Shown here: in pieces, positions 1 through 11,102 of the stretch
How the letters are laid out: the number at the start of each line of letters is the position of its first letter
How positions within the stretch are numbered: the first letter of the stretch is position 1
NCBI GenBank assembly: GCA_037833965.1
Contig: AP031352.1
Span: 12,752,501-12,816,500 of the forward strand
Length of the DNA: 64,000 nucleotides
Reading direction: 5' to 3'
Origin: Marchantia polymorpha subsp. ruderalis
Lineage: Eukaryota > Streptophyta > Marchantiopsida > Marchantiales > Marchantiaceae
Position numbers and translations under genes: made by a program
The notes under the pieces: generated by a model
What the model saw: the letters and a program-made list of their open reading frames with translations, nothing else
What the model was told of the DNA's origin: nothing
Databases searched by the model: none

Positions 1-2357
1 CATTGACCATATGAGTTCTCCATTCGAGTCACATCGGAGAAAAGTGATTCATCACGAAAGTTTCGGTATATTTTTGACCTTTTATAGGTCTTTCTTGTGT
101 AATCTTGTAGACGATATTTCATGTGTCTTTTATTGCTTGCGGATCCGTTTCCTCCGGCTTTGATATCAGAAATCAAATATAAAATAATAAAAATCACACA
201 AAGGAAGCATTGACCTACACCCAGATGTATACGTTTATCCAATGCCATTAAGCAGCAAGGAAATTGATTGACTCTGTCCACAAGAGACGCTTTTGGTTCT
301 CTTTTGTCGCAAGACTTATTTAGCTAATTCGCTTTAGCCTTGCACCATGAGCAACATGAGTTGCAAGAGACCCGTGCTCCACCACAAGCAGAATTTTAAA
401 AACGTTCTTAATTGCATCTGCCTGCCTCCATGCATGCCGTCAGACCGAGAGAAGCAGGAGGAGAAAAAGTCATAAGAAGCAGAGCGACCGACAGGCTCCT
501 CAGAATTATCTACTGATGAGTTAATGCAGAAGTTCGAGGTCGAATGACATTCCAATATATGTATCTCGTGTATCGTCACCATGACTTGCAAGACAATGAC
601 GGAGCAACAAACAGTACACATCACGTTGGTCGAATGGAGTCTCGTGTGAGAAATCATGAACCCCAAAGTTCAAGATTAGAATAATACGACGAACTCCGAA
701 GGGCAAACTTCATATTCACGAGCATGCAGCGAGAGAACAGTTCGTGCTCAGCATCATGGAAAGTTGGCATGCTCTGAAAATAATGCCCTTGTCTGGAACT
801 CATCTTTTGACCGAGAAAATGTCAATCACTCAACTCGACCGCTGAGCTTCGAACCCAGGCATGGGCCAGGGAGAGTGTCCTAGCTAAATCCAGCACGTGA
901 TAAAACTGCAAATTAATATACCGGCAAGCTCACACTGTCGGCCTACTGTCGGAGAGCTTCTAACACAGTGCTCTTCGAGAACTCCATGCGCCGGTCCAGC
1001 CACACATCACTCCAACCGTACAAAGACGGGCACCTCCTCACATACGACGGAACGGGCCCCCTCCGTCCGGCAGGGGCGGAGTCGCGGACGGACGGCGAAA
1101 TTGGGCACGAGGGGCGGGGGGACGGTTTTGACTTCGCTCACACCTGCCCTGTCTTTCTATCACGGGAGGACGGTCCTCGGCGACGGGAAAGCCGGCCTCC
1201 TCTCCTCGGCGGCCGGCGACTTTTCGGCCGGGTTTTGTCCGCGCGGGGCTACGGCTCTAAATCTATTCTGGGCGGCCCTTGGAGAGCGAGAGAGCGAGAC
1301 GGCGAGGGAGGAAGGGGACAGGCGAGGGCCGGTATTAGAGATCGGTGGCGGGCTCGATGGCCTATTGCGACTACCATCCAAAGGGAGGGGAGAGACGGTG
1401 AGGGGGGAGGGGGAGAGGGGGCTTCGAGTGGCGAGCCGGGACAGGGTGCGCTTGCGCGAAACTCGCTGCGCCTTCGGCGAACGACAGCGGAATTAAGTGT
1501 TGCGGAGGGTCGAGAGCGAGCTCACTGACTGACCGACTGACTGACAATCGGAATCGGTGCCCACTTGCAGAGCGTACTTTGTCCGGGGGCGTCCTGCCAC
1601 GAGCAGTATGCACATTGGAACGAGCGCGGGAGGAGAGCGAGACCGGTAGCGTCGGTAGCGTCATCGCTCGGGACTTTTATCGTCATCCTCTTTCGAGAGG
1701 AGAAGCCTCGCGAGCGAGCGAGGGAGTCCTCCTCCATCATCATGGCTATGATCCCCAGGCATTCGTTGGTTGATCCTGCTTCCCGCTGTCGCTGCCTCCG
1801 CACGGCTCTCGCCCGAATTGTGTACACCGTGGATCCGCACACTCTCGCTCGCAGCGTGTTGATTGCTCGCACAGGGGGAGGCATGGCGGGCCGGGCCTGA
1901 GGCGATGATGATCCGAATGAAGAAAGCTTGCGGAATCGAGTTGTAGGTGCTGGAATGTCATGTCATGGTTTTGGGTTGAGCTTGCCGCACCATCAGGCAG
2001 AGGCTCACGGACACTTTCAGACGCCGGCAGGCAGGCGGGCAGGCAGGAAGACAGGAAGGCAGGCGAGCGAGTGAGCGAGTGAGCGAGCAGCAGCAGCAGC
2101 AACAGAAGAATTGAACCCAGCGCGATGCTAGATTTGTACACAGTGGTGAGGGTGCAGGCTTGAGAAGCGCTCGTATTCGTCCTGGAGTCGATGCAGCTAC
2201 GGACACATGGACAGAGGATGCTCGAGCTCGAGCTGCGAGGGCGGCCTTGCAGGCACCGACGAGAGAGTGACTAGGCACCGATGATGATGATGATTATTAT
2301 GTTAGTCCGGCAGCGCTAATCCCCCGTCGCCCGAGGCACACACCCCACAAGCGAATC
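1..2357. other. Gene-free upstream region, GC-rich from about 1.0 kb
   Basis: I recognise no gene here. The first 900 bases are ordinary mixed-composition intergenic sequence. From about 1,000 to 2,300 the DNA becomes strongly GC-rich and purine/pyrimidine-skewed, with GAGCGAGC-like and GACTGACT-like runs; open frames there have low-complexity Arg/Ser/Gly products and look spurious. Its position directly before the RING-H2 gene suggests promoter plus a long 5' leader for that gene. That role is inferred. Confidence 0.5.
2031..2101. repeat. Low-complexity GGCA / GCGA / GCA simple repeats
   Basis: A compound microsatellite: GGCAGGCAGGC-type units run into GAGCGAGTGAGC units and then (GCA)n. 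It lies about 260 bases upstream of the RING-H2 start codon, probably in its leader or promoter. Confidence 0.8.
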
Positions 2358-3782
2358 ATGGTCGATCTAATGCCACCGCCGGGCTACATCCCGCCCGCGC
2401 CCGTGGTGCACGCCAGCAGCAGCAGCAACAACAACAGCGGGGGCAAGACCGCCTTCAGCCCGGCCGTGGTGTCCATCATCGCCGTGCTGGGCTCGGCATT
2501 CCTCGTCGTGAGCTACTATCGGATCTTCGCCAAGCTGTGCACGCGATGGCAGAACCGCCGGGATATCTTCGAGCTCGAGGGCCAGCCCACGGGCATGGAC
2601 AGCGACGCCAATGTGTCGCCGCTCACCACGCACGGGCTCGAGCAATCCCTGATCAAGAAGATCCCCTTCTTCGTGTTCAAGACGGGCGACGCGTTCACCG
2701 CCGACACCGATTGCCCCGTCTGCCTCTCGGAATTCCTCGACCACCAGGAATTGCGCCTGCTGCCCAAGTGCGCCCACGCCTTCCACGTCGCCTGCATCGA
2801 TACCTGGCTCAGCACGCACTCCACTTGCCCTCTGTGCCGAGCGCCCATCTTCCCCGAGGACCAAATCCGCCAGTCGCTCCACGGCGCATTCGGGGCTGAG
2901 ATGCAGACCCCGCCTGGCACCGAGCGCATGGAGTTCACGCTGGGCGACGGCGTGCGCTTCGGGCCGTTGGGCCACGAGCGCATGTCGGCCTCGCCCACGC
3001 TCCGAGGGCTGCTGAATTACGAGGACGCGCACTCGATCTGGATCCCCAACACGGCGCGCGACGGCGGCGCGTCGCGCGATGGCGTGCTGTCCATCGACTC
3101 AGGAGATGACTCTCGGCGCTTCTTCGACTCGCGCGACGCCGGCTTGGCCAATTCGAATCGCAACTCGGGCAGTGAGAGTCGCGGCGCCCCGGGCTTCTCG
3201 ACGCCCATGGGGCAGCTGGGGCCGCTTACGCGCACGGCCAGCTGCAAGGAATCGTCGCACAGCCGATCGCGCGACCGCGACCACAAGTGGCACATTCCGC
3301 CGCGGCGCCCGTCGTTCCGCAAGAATCCCTTCGCGCTGGTGGTGCGGTCCTACTCCATGGGCGCGTCGCGCCGGCACGTGCGCGCGCTGGAGTTCCTGGA
3401 TCTCGACGAATTCCGCTCGACGCAGAGCAAGAGCCCGCCGGAGTTCTTCGGCGCCACTCCCGCCTCGACGCGGTCCGTCCTCTCGTCGGACACGCCCACG
3501 AGCGAGCGCACCAAAGCGGGCGCGGACGGCGCGGGGCCGAGCTCGCGGAGCCGCGACGGCGCGCCGCCCCCGGGCGCCCTCGGCAGCCTCGACAGCAGCC
3601 TCGACCTCGAGAAGGCCGAGGCGTCCATCAAGAGCTCGTCCGCGCGCGGGCGCTCCAAATCCTTCCGCAGCCCGTTCACGCTGAAGCGGTCCCTCTCGGG
3701 CGGGCGGTCCATGTTCTCGTTCCGGATGGATCAGCTGAGCAGGGGCCGCATTTTCTCGATGGATTCTCCCCCGAATTCCTGA
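2358..3782 (+). CDS. ATL-family RING-H2 E3 ubiquitin ligase (474 aa, intronless)
   Basis: Membrane-anchored ubiquitin ligase of the plant ATL type. A hydrophobic segment sits at about residues 34-56 after a short Pro/Ser/Asn-rich N-terminus. A GLD-like region follows at 92-107 (HGLEQSLIKKIPFFVF), then a RING-H2 domain from C119 to C160. The RING spacing is exactly C-x2-C-x15-C-x1-H-x2-H-x2-C-x10-C-x2-C, and it has the ATL-typical Pro before Cys in DCPVC and the W in DTWL. The roughly 310-residue C-terminal tail is Ser/Arg/Pro-rich and predicted disordered. Lack of introns is usual for ATLs. The first ATG of the frame follows a GC-rich leader. The family transfers ubiquitin from E2 to substrates at plasma membrane or endomembranes, often in stress or C/N responses; the substrate here cannot be told. 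Codon use is very GC-rich compared with downstream genes. Confidence 0.93.
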   Translation: MVDLMPPPGYIPPAPVVHASSSSNNNSGGKTAFSPAVVSIIAVLGSAFLVVSYYRIFAKLCTRWQNRRDIFELEGQPTGMDSDANVSPLTTHGLEQSLIKKIPFFVFKTGDAFTADTDCPVCLSEFLDHQELRLLPKCAHAFHVACIDTWLSTHSTCPLCRAPIFPEDQIRQSLHGAFGAEMQTPPGTERMEFTLGDGVRFGPLGHERMSASPTLRGLLNYEDAHSIWIPNTARDGGASRDGVLSIDSGDDSRRFFDSRDAGLANSNRNSGSESRGAPGFSTPMGQLGPLTRTASCKESSHSRSRDRDHKWHIPPRRPSFRKNPFALVVRSYSMGASRRHVRALEFLDLDEFRSTQSKSPPEFFGATPASTRSVLSSDTPTSERTKAGADGAGPSSRSRDGAPPPGALGSLDSSLDLEKAEASIKSSSARGRSKSFRSPFTLKRSLSGGRSMFSFRMDQLSRGRIFSMDSPPNS

Positions 3783-6700
3783 CTGACAGGTCCAATGTCA
3801 TGGCTGTAAATACGCGCCGAGGCTGGCTGGCTGTGAGTAGATGTGTTGCTTGAGAACTCGACGACACGCAGACGGAGTCTGGCTGGTTGATCTGGCTGGT
3901 TGATTTTTTGCTTCCGCGCTCGAAGTCGGGGCCCTGAGGGATAATTGGATTGATGAAAGGATGGAAGGAGAGCGAACGAGTGCAGTATCTCCGGACCATT
4001 AACTGGCACGAGCGGACTGGCTTGCTTGACAACTCTGCGAGATTCATCGAGCCGGTCGTCGAGCTACCAGGCTTGTAGATTGTTCGAAATCTACCATGAT
4101 TTGCGGCAAAGTCTGTCCCTGTTCTGGTTTGCTGCAACGGAATGTTCATAGCACCTTCCTCCGAAGGATAGAGTCGAAATGTAGTGCAGTGCTGTGCAAG
4201 TGCAGTGTGGGTGGGCCACGGAAGGGTTTAGCGCGACCAGAGCCAGGGCTCGATTCAAGGATTCAATGGCTCACCCAATCTTCTTCTTCTTCTTCTTCTT
4301 CTTCTCTCGGGTATCGGCACACGAATCCTCGGGCTGGGTTTGACAATCCAGTCCTCCGATTTAATCAGCGAGGTGTTTTGGTGATTCTGATCCCATCCAG
4401 AAAATGTTAATATCAGACGTGAATAGGCATCTACTCTCAGAAACGATGAGGTCCATTCCAAGTATTTGTCTTGGATCTTCACTCGTGAAACCTCATCCAT
4501 CTATTGCTGTGTATGTTAGTCGTGTTGCCGGTGATTTCTGGGCGGACGAATTTTCTTTTTATCACGGAGCTATGTTCTACCGACCGGGCAGACTTCATCT
4601 GAATCTGTACAGAACAGATCGGTGGCTCCGTCAGGGTAGAACAATCTGGCTCCACTTGTGAAATGCTCAGCCGATAATTGAAATTCCCAGCAGGGGTTTG
4701 ATCTGTACACTCACTCACTCATTCTCTCATCTCTCGATGGCAGTATTTCGGTTCTCTCCCGGTTTGCTCAAACTTTGGACTTGCTGAACTTCGTTCTCCT
4801 TCTGCGTCTGATGAGTATGATGATGAGGACATTGCGAGTGGGTTCAGCTTTTTGTCACTCTTTCTTTTTCCTTCAGCCGCAGAATCTCTGTGCGTGGGCC
4901 CGTTCCCTTTAGTGGTTATTGCGGCCGAGGGAAATTCTGCTGACGTCCGTCATGATCTCAACCGTGAGCTAGAAGGAAGCCACGAGTCGGGGGCCGAAAC
5001 CAACTTCCTGAAATGCAAAAAACGGCTACGGCTGGATCACGAAACCTCCTTCGACGGGTCAACATCAATCATGTTCGTTTGTGCGGAGACGCCGCGACGT
5101 GGGCTCTATCGCAGGCCACGGTCGAAAGCTAGAAAGGTAAGCTCCCGAGCTCGATCAGCATTGTGGCGTCTGTATTGCCCACCGCCTTGCACAAGTTGTG
5201 AGCTCCTTCATCCTGGGCCGGGGAAACAAGCGAAAGCTCTTGTGACATTCTGCGCGATTTCTTTCATGGGGCCTGCAGCTGGCGTGGCTTCTTGATTCGT
5301 GGCTGGTCGTTAAGCTCAACATACGTGTTGTGGTGGGCTCCATCGGCCATCGTCCTTCGGTGGAGAATGTACCATAGGTCTGCCTGCACATGAAGCACCA
5401 TATCAGAGTGTGGAATCAGTTAGCCCCTTGGGACTGGGCACGAGAGTTGCCACCACAAGCCGTTCCACAGGACCGTGTAAGGCCACAAGAATTAACTCTA
5501 ATTTGCCACGATTACATGCCTGAACCAGTTCCCATATGAATCAGGTACAGGCCCGAGGACGTACAACAGACGGACATTCACCAATGTCTGGTTTCGGAAT
5601 ATATCCTCTCGAGGTCTTAAAACAGCGATGCCGTTCCATGCAGCGAAATTCCATTTCGTGATGAACCTTTTCACATAATTTGTTTGTGCAAAATACATAA
5701 CAGAGACCACTGACGGTACATGATGTAGCTACGACGATCTTTTATTCAGAAGAAATGAGGGGAGAGCAACAGAGGCATCTGCCTCTTCCCTCGACATGTG
5801 CATACGTTACTTCGAACAATAAATTCACTATTTTAGCAGTAAGTGTCCATGGTCTTGTTTGAATCTCAACATAAGATCATTATCCAGTCGTGAGATGCGA
5901 ATCCTACTGTTCTGCTTGTGCATGACCGAGCAACCTCTTCAGCTCGAGCCTTGAAGCATGTTAACAGTCGGTTACAAGCATTGTAGCTCGAATCATACCG
6001 ACTCTCATTATCCTGATCTTCTCTGCTATGGCAAAAGGACAAGAAGTGAACTTACACTAGGAACGAATGGGAGCCATGGGCAAAGCTCGTGCGACGTCGG
6101 AAAGAATAGTCGCAGGCCGTGTCGTGGCGTGCCAAAAGTCCTCAAGATCAAGACCAGGAGACTTCGACATGGTCTGATCTGCTTGGTCAATCAGATATGC
6201 AGCTATGATACTTTACTTACGTACTGGAGAATGCCGGACGTGCCAAATGTTTTGAAGCAGCCTACAAAATGTGAGCCACACAAGACTCCTACTTGCAAGT
6301 TAAATGAAAGGCGGACAGCTTGGAGCCTTGGGCTGCTACAGCTCACTTGGTCGCTTCTCCAAATCATCATGTCCCAACTATGACCAGCCCTCTCCCCAAG
6401 GTCCCAACGGTGTGCTGAAATTGTCAAGGTGTCGACTGCGTGACTCATTCTATCCCAGCTTCAAGTGGGACGAATGTCCCTCTCGAAGCGGATCCAACAG
6501 ATCAACCCACTCTTAAGATTATGAAAAATATCTGACAAAAGATCGAAAGGCCGAAGACTTGGTTTGCTCCTAAGTCAAGTGGTCTTTATTAAGGCATTTG
6601 CTGGTCATCATGCTGACATCCAATCCGGTAACATTATTATTCATTGTAATCCTTCAGTATCCACATGTTACATGTGGAGTATGAAGGCCTTTCCTTTCCA

Positions 6701-7140
6701 TGTTTGCAGCAAGAAAGGCAAATGAAAGCGTTGATTTTTCTGATTCTTGAGGCTTTCATTCATTTTCCAGGTTGTTACTGGGACCATCGCAGTCGCACAT
6801 ACTTTTTCACCACCGCTGCCGAGACGAGAGCCACTTGTATGACTGGGATTTATGACCGAGGCGGTGCATCATCATGATGGAAGGTCTCCATAAATCTCAC
6901 AAAGACCAGATTTGGACCTCAAGCTTCCGAGGCGTTCATTTGGGTTTCATCCCCAGTACAAGGACCGGCGGTTATGTTCTTAGATATCAAGGCCTCCATC
7001 TTCTCGTCTATGTTATGGAATTAGCACTATACATGCACGAGGGCAAACTATTATTCGATCAAAGAGGCCAATTGCTGCGTATGTGCAACGTTAGGATGTC
7101 TTTCAAGATTCGAGTGACATGTTTTCTTTTAGTTGTTGAT
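3783..7140. other. Gene-poor intergenic region
   Basis: No frame here shows a recognisable domain, and open frames are short and overlap on both strands. The first few hundred bases presumably include the 3' UTR of the RING-H2 gene. I see nothing else that I can support. Confidence 0.5.
4281..4305. repeat. (TTC)n microsatellite
   Basis: About eight perfect TTC units in the 3' flank of the RING-H2 gene. Confidence 0.9.
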
Positions 7141-7560
7141 AATGGTAAATGGTAAAAGACCAAGCTCGGGGGACCCAAAGAGTCAAAAGGTTGAAAAACA
7201 CAATACAAGTGAAAATCACAAACAAGTGAAAAGACCCCAAAGACCAATCACTAGCTAGTGCCAAGAGCACTAGAACGGTAATTAATAATGTCCCTAATAT
7301 AACAACCTAAATCAGAAATAATTAATTATAATAAATAATATAAATTCTTCACATCTATATTATGAGCAAGCCTAATGTCTTCCTACCTAGAACGAATAAC
7401 AAATACATGCTCTTCATATTCAATGTATACACCTTCACATAATTTACAGATACGTTCACTACTATCAATATTAACCCAACGTGCTTTTTCAATTTCAAGC
7501 CTATGAGATCCAATTCTATACTTAGCAATAATATGACGTAAGGACTAGAGATTCATGCAA
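7141..7560 (-). mobile_element. 3' fragment of a LINE (non-LTR retrotransposon)
   Basis: On the minus strand about 7,385-7,545 reads as the Cys-containing C-terminal tail found in many non-LTR reverse transcriptases: a RIGSHRLEIEKARW block followed by ERICKLC and an EEH motif, matching the family pattern R-x-G-x-H-x-L-x-I/V-E-x-x-R-W then R-x-C-x-x-C and E-H/Y-H. The frame then meets stops and runs into non-coding DNA that ends at 7,141-7,156 with two copies of a TTTACCA-like unit, as expected for a LINE tail. The AT-rich DNA up to about 8,340 may be more of the same element, but I could not follow the reverse transcriptase core there. It is a decayed relic, and its clade is not determined. 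Confidence 0.45.
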
Positions 7561-8749
7561 GTAGTTAATATTGTTCACAATAAACAAGCATAGAATTCAC
7601 ATGAAGTTGATTTTGTATCTTGTGCTATTTTGCTTTTCTTAATTCTGAAGCAACTATTGTAAAATATTCTTAATACAAATGCCATTTTTCAAAGAGATGA
7701 GTATGAACTTTATGACTTTTCCGTCGTTCTTTTGTAATTTTATTGTTATAACTCTTGATTTCTGGAGTTATTTTCAATCTGAAAATCACTTCACGATTCT
7801 GAAAACTGAAATATGAGAGCAAATGTAAGACTCTTGTTGCTCCAAACTTGCATGAAGAGAAACATATAAATTACAAAATAATTTGTGGCATTTCAATCTG
7901 CTAGGTTAACTGGAAATTATATCAATTAAAATACATTAGAAATCTTGAGTAATCACGACATTAGAAATATCAAACCTTATCCAAAAGTATAGTTAAATAA
8001 AATTTATAGCTCCTGAATTCCATGTATGAAAGATTCAAGAAATAAAGAAACTCGGAGTTGACGAACTCGAATTTTTAGAAGGATTAATAAGTGGAATACA
8101 CAAAAAATAACATATTGCCATGTGTTACAATAGATAATTTAAATTTTTTTTGAATAATGTTCCAGGAGCATATTTCCTGCTCCAAGGACAGAGATTATGC
8201 TTACTGTATTTCATTGCTACTGTGGTAGGTATCGTGGTAGACCTCAATAGCTCAAAAGTATTATTAGTTATGACAATTGTACCTTTCCAATGCTATTTCG
8301 AGTAATTGGGATTGGGATTGTGGGAATTGATCTGTAGAGGACTCGGTTACCTTTGATGTAAGTTGCGTCATGATGAAGAAGTGTCCGAGTTTCTCTGCCG
8401 GATGAGATGATGAAGAGTGCGGTCCAGCAGGCAGCAACGCAAGAATCGGTGCGACACGAACAAGTCCAATGGAAGCGAGATAACTCCCTCGATCTACCGA
8501 CCTCTATCGATCAATTCCGAGCCATACCCAACTGACGGTAGCTCGATCAACGATGCGATGTAGCACCTGATGGGAGGTCTAAATTGTCAAACAATGACGA
8601 AGATTGGTCCAAGGAGACCAAGGCTTCAAGCGTGCAGTCGGAGCAGCAGTTTTGTCTGCGGTAACCGACCTTCTCGAAGTGATGGCGGTCGTGGATGTGT
8701 GACCAAGAGTGCTGACACACCCAATTATTACTCACATGTTGTCAAGGTA
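7561..8749. other. AT-rich, gene-free stretch
   Basis: The DNA is strongly AT-rich to about 8,340, with poly-A/T runs and no conserved open frame. It is likely decayed transposon DNA continuing from the LINE tail. From 8,340 the composition returns to that of the surroundings. Confidence 0.4.
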
Positions 8750-9497
8750 CAGTAGTCTCCCGGTTAAATACGCACTTTGAACCCCGGGAGGTGCGTACTT
8801 AAGAATATTGACTTCCTAATCGTTTGATTTGAGTGTAATGTCAAAGGAACCTTATATGAACACTCCTTAATGACTCGGCGCTATTTGATATCATAGAGAA
8901 ATTGAGCAAAATCATGAGTCCATTGGAAGAGCTAGAACTTGCAAGTGACTTTATCATGAAGATGAGACAAACGGAACAAATCACAAAGCTAAATTGAGTT
9001 AATGTATGATGAAGTTAAAGAGAAAAATTTGTAATCTCATTCTTCTAACATCTATTGACATCGCCAAATAAAAAAATATTGCATTGAGTTTATGGATTTC
9101 ATATATGAAATCCAGCACATATTTGTAATTGCCAAGTCGTATTCAATTGCCAAGAGAGTTTTAAAAGGTGCTGTTTCTAGGAGAGTGATTTGAAATTTTA
9201 TCATGTACTCTAGCAACGTTAACTGTTATAGCTCAATATAATCTAAAACCTCAAAAAGATAATATAATCTTTTCTTGATTTTGCAATAATGGCTTGCTTT
9301 TTTCTCTACTATGAGAGTTTGTCTCTAATGTTAAATGAGTAGATATCAGCCACTAGAGGTTCACGCTTCACAACCACTAGGAGGAGTAACAATTTTTGAC
9401 CATAAACCAAATGAACGACATGTCATGAGTTGAACCCTATTTTTGTGCAAAAAAAATGCGTAGCTAAACGGGTGCGTATCTAACCCGGAGACTACTG
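8750..9497. mobile_element. Non-autonomous pogo/Tigger-type DNA transposon (748 bp) with TA target duplication
   Basis: The left end reads CAGTAGTCTCCCGGTTAAAT followed by ACGCAC. The reverse complement of the right end reads CAGTAGTCTCCGGGTTAGAT followed by ACGCAC, so 24 of the first 26 bases match. The element is flanked by TA on both sides (8748-8749 and 9498-9499). CAGT-start termini with a TA duplication fit the Tc1/mariner superfamily, pogo/Tigger branch. The interior is AT-rich and carries no transposase frame, so it is non-autonomous. TGCGTA(C/T/G)CTAA-like units repeat just inside both ends, possible transposase-binding sites (inference). Confidence 0.85.
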
Positions 9498-11102
9498 TAC
9501 CTTCTTGTGAAACTGGCTTCTCCCGGCGATTGAGCGAAGTTCGTCATCGAAGGGAAAGCCAAGACCTAATGTCGTGAGTTAGGAGAATAGACCTCACATT
9601 CATATTTCCTCTCATAATCATTACCCTTCCTATTCTTCGCATTTTCTGTCTCGTACTCCATCTTCAAATAGACATGACGATAACTCGTAGAGCGGCAGCT
9701 CGATATAGGTGTCGCACAAAGTGAAACCAACTCTGCTGCTGCGGTGTTCCTCTGTCCTTTGTTGCCAATTGGAGGCTTGGAGGTATTCCCAAACGAATCT
9801 TCCACGAACGCCATCGTACCTTCTCCAGCTAATTCAGTGGCTGCATTGCCCTGTATTGAATCTTACCTTCTGCATCGAGTAATATTATATCGGCTAAGCC
9901 TCAGCGGCAATGGTTGAGTCATTATCCTCACACAACTGTCGAGTTTCACAATTTTGCCGCAAGTCGATGAGTTGGCCTGGGATAAAGTTGAATCGAAGTG
10001 TGGGACAATCTGCTACTTCGCTCATCGATGTTGATGCCGGGCAAATTTTTTACGCTTTTTACGTATCTGTTCTAATTTTCATGGATGCTATACTAGCCTT
10101 GCGATCATTGACATACCTTTGTCCACTGTTTGGAAAGAGGACAGATCGCCTGGTATGCAACTAGTATGTATGATGCACGCGAAAATGGCTGCCGCGCAGA
10201 AGGGAAGCTGATCAGGGTGGAGACGGAAAGATGGCTGCTGGAATTTACTCCATCCCAGAAGAAACTCAACTATACCTCAAGTATCCACCACATGAGGAAT
10301 TTGGACATCATTTTCGTAGGATGCTTTAATGCTTCTAGGATTTCGTGCGTAAGACTACTTGTATGCTGATTTCTCTCGAGATACCCGCAGTTTGAGGAAC
10401 TCTCATGGAACATGCGTTACCGTCGATGGTAGTCACAATTCGTTAAGGAGCAAATTCCTGGACGCCTATTTTGTCCTTCTCCGTAGCATTCACAAGGCTG
10501 TGTTCTCTCGCAAACGAAGTCTGCAGGGCCAGTCATCTTGCTAATCTCGGTATCGATCGTAAAGAACTTAAACGCTGCAATTGTACTCGGAAATGCTGGA
10601 CCGGTTTAGAAATAGACGGATCGAATCGAAGTGCAATGCAGTGCATTCGAGGTTGTGGATTGGCCAATCACGTTTCCAGAAACCTGCGACAAGCAAGGAG
10701 GTGTTGTGACACTTTGGGAATTTACGTCTTGCAGACGTCCAGTGGAAGATCGGGATTAGCCATCACTTGCGTAGTGTGCGCGGATGCTCTGGACGATATA
10801 TGCTCGAAGGAAGATGCTCGTCAATGGCGTCTCGAAGTTGTCCAAACTTGTAGCGGTATGCCCGAATCGAGGGGACTAGACGGCATAGCTCCTCTTCATG
10901 CGGAATGCCCGAAGGGTTTTGCTCCACAAGTGGGGCTGAGGACGAAAGAGAACTAGGCTTCGAGGGCAACGATTTCGTGTGGTGACAGGATTCCGCGCTG
11001 GTTAATGTCGGCCTCATTCCACTCGCAGGGTTCGAATCACGGTGTCGAATCGTTTGAGAAGGTCGGGGAAGCGTACAAGCGGCTGAGTTCAAGCGGGCGA
11101 CC
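9498..11102. other. Intergenic region before the DTW gene
   Basis: No recognisable gene. The open frames at 10.13-10.96 kb have no conserved motif and overlap antisense frames. The last few hundred bases presumably hold the promoter of the DTW gene. Confidence 0.4.

Noticed and set aside
897-1528. Overlapping plus-strand frames of 186-199 codons
   Set aside because: Arg/Gly/Ser-rich, both frames open because of GC-rich simple sequence, no domain.
2367-3853. Long frames overlapping the RING-H2 gene on both strands
   Set aside because: They are shadows of the high-GC coding sequence; only the plus frame at 2358 has the RING and membrane segment.
11020-11060. GGGTTCGAATC resembling a tRNA T-loop
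   Set aside because: No complementary stem and no cloverleaf in the neighbouring 80 bases.
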